From assembly GCA_036266975.1 (NCBI GenBank), contig DATAWZ010000082.1, positions 1-32,666 on the forward strand: DNA of 32,666 bases. Reading direction: 5' to 3'. This DNA is from DATAWZ01 sp036266975. GTDB lineage: Bacteria > Actinomycetota > Thermoleophilia > Solirubrobacterales > Solirubrobacteraceae. The stretch's first letter is position 1; each line of letters opens with the position of its first letter. Of this stretch, positions 31,863 to 32,666 are shown in pieces. The notes below the pieces were generated by a model. The model was not told the DNA's origin. It ran no database searches and saw nothing but the letters and a program-made list of their open reading frames with translations. The translations under genes were made by a program, and so were the position numbers.

Positions 31863-32666
31863 GTGTGGAAACGCAGGCAAAGATCGACCGATCGATTGGT
31901 GGAGCACTGCTCGGCCGTGGCGCCCGGCGCACCGGCCCACGAGCGGCTCTCGCTCGCGGCGACGATCGATCCGTACACGCCGCTGGCCGAGCTGCGCGAG
32001 CGTGAGCGCGTCATCTGGAGCGAGGTCGAGCGCGGCTGGCTGGTGCTGCGAGTCGACGACGTCGTGGACGCGTTCGCCGATCCGCGCCTGCCGGCCGACC
32101 GCGTGCGGCCGCTGATCGCCGCGCTCGACCCCGACAGGCGCCAGACGGTCGGCCCGGTCCTGCAGCTGATGGCCGACTGGATGGTCGTCCGTGACCCACC
32201 CGTCCACACGCGTCCGCGCCGGCGGGCCACCGCGGCGTTCAGACCGCAGCGGATCATGGCGATGGAGCGACACATCAGCGGGTTGGTCGATGACCTGCTC
32301 GACGAGCTCGGCCCGCCCTCGTAGGAGGTCGATCTGGTCGCGCGCTGCGCCTATCCGCTGCCCGTCCAGGTCATCGCCGAGCTGATCGGCGCACCGCGCG
32401 AGGACTACCGGCTCTACCGAACGTGGTCGCACGACCTCGCGCAGGTCGCGTTCGGGGCTCGGGCGCGGACCGCCACCGTCGTGCGTACGAGGGTCTGCGG
32501 GCGATGGTGCAGTACTTCCTCGAGCGCGTCGAGCACAGCCGCCGGCATCCGGCGCGGGACCCGCTGTCGGATCTGCTCCGCGGCGACGAACACGGCGAGC
32601 GTTCAGCGATGCGGAGATCGCCGGGATGTGTGCCCTGCTGCTGTTCGCCGGGCACGAGAGGAGCAC
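31863..32666 (+). pseudogene. Cytochrome P450, multiply disrupted, continues beyond window
   Basis: The first part reads as a bacterial P450: DPYTPLAELRERERVIWSE, VLRVDDVVDAFADPRLPADR, and RDPPVHTRPRRRATAAFRP, the heme-propionate-side motif. An in-frame TAG at 32322-32324 interrupts LLDELGPPS/EVDLVARCAYPLPVQVIA. Two frame changes follow near 32465-32475 and 32600, after which MCALLLFAGHER appears, the I-helix oxygen-binding motif usually AGHETT, here altered. The heme Cys lies outside the window. Three lesions plus an altered I-helix make real decay more likely than error alone. The GTG start at 31863 is uncertain; 31899 is another option. Confidence 0.78.

Noticed and set aside
1..32666. CRISPR array, tRNA, rRNA, insertion sequence or prophage
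   Set aside because: No regular direct-repeat/spacer pattern, no tRNA-like or rRNA-like segments and no transposase or integrase motifs were seen on either strand.

Overview
The window reads as a very GC-rich chromosome segment of an actinomycete-type bacterium. Supporting this are GTG/TTG starts, many ATGA/GTGA stop-start overlaps, an F420-type luciferase-like oxidoreductase, an MptB-like polyprenol-phosphate mannosyltransferase, DrrAB-type ABC genes, and many small TetR/HxlR-controlled catabolic genes. The secreted proteins with Lys/His-rich stretches after the signal peptide suggest Thermoleophilia (Solirubrobacterales-like). That placement is inference; no rRNA or other marker is present. 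I see no tRNA, rRNA, CRISPR array, transposase, integrase or phage gene.

Layout. 1-2916: envelope genes (a membrane-anchored unknown cut by the window edge, a GT-C mannosyltransferase, an alpha/beta hydrolase). 3014-5501: two secreted proteins, one an unusual Cys/Pro/Thr repeat protein and the other a secreted lipase/chlorophyllase-like hydrolase. 5586-7318: a GAF histidine kinase translationally coupled to signal peptidase I. 7343-9993: a drug-export-type ABC pair divergent from a TetR regulator, with a strikingly regular operator array between them. 9955-12804: an LmrA/YxaF-like TetR divergent from a hydrolase-M20 peptidase operon. 12817-14201: HxlR regulator divergent from an enoyl-CoA hydratase. 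14247-16430: a damaged stretch in which an FHA gene and two methyltransferases are broken while an HhH-GPD repair protein and a small partner remain intact. 16493-18150: beta-lactamase-fold hydrolase coupled to a macro-domain protein. 18242-18990: decayed sequence. 18991-22164: crotonase, YdeI-like protein and a PEP-mobile-domain protein. 22161-24327: DHA2 exporter and a small secreted protein. 24478-26970: an aminotransferase-SDR fusion. 27089-29990: LLM oxidoreductase, AI-2E-family membrane protein, GNAT. 30050-32666: a broken secreted protein, 3-hydroxyacyl-CoA dehydrogenase, SnoaL-like protein and a cytochrome P450 pseudogene running off the window.

No single long pathway is present. The region is a mosaic of one- to four-gene units, several with their own local regulator and a palindromic site between divergent starts. 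The most unusual items are the Cys-pair repeat protein (3014-4033), the GTAC-N3-GTAC triple operator (9180-9224), the aminotransferase-SDR fusion (24478-26970), the PEP-mobile-domain protein without an ATP-grasp partner (20542-22164), and the number of genes interrupted by single-base indels. The last could be real decay or residual sequencing error.
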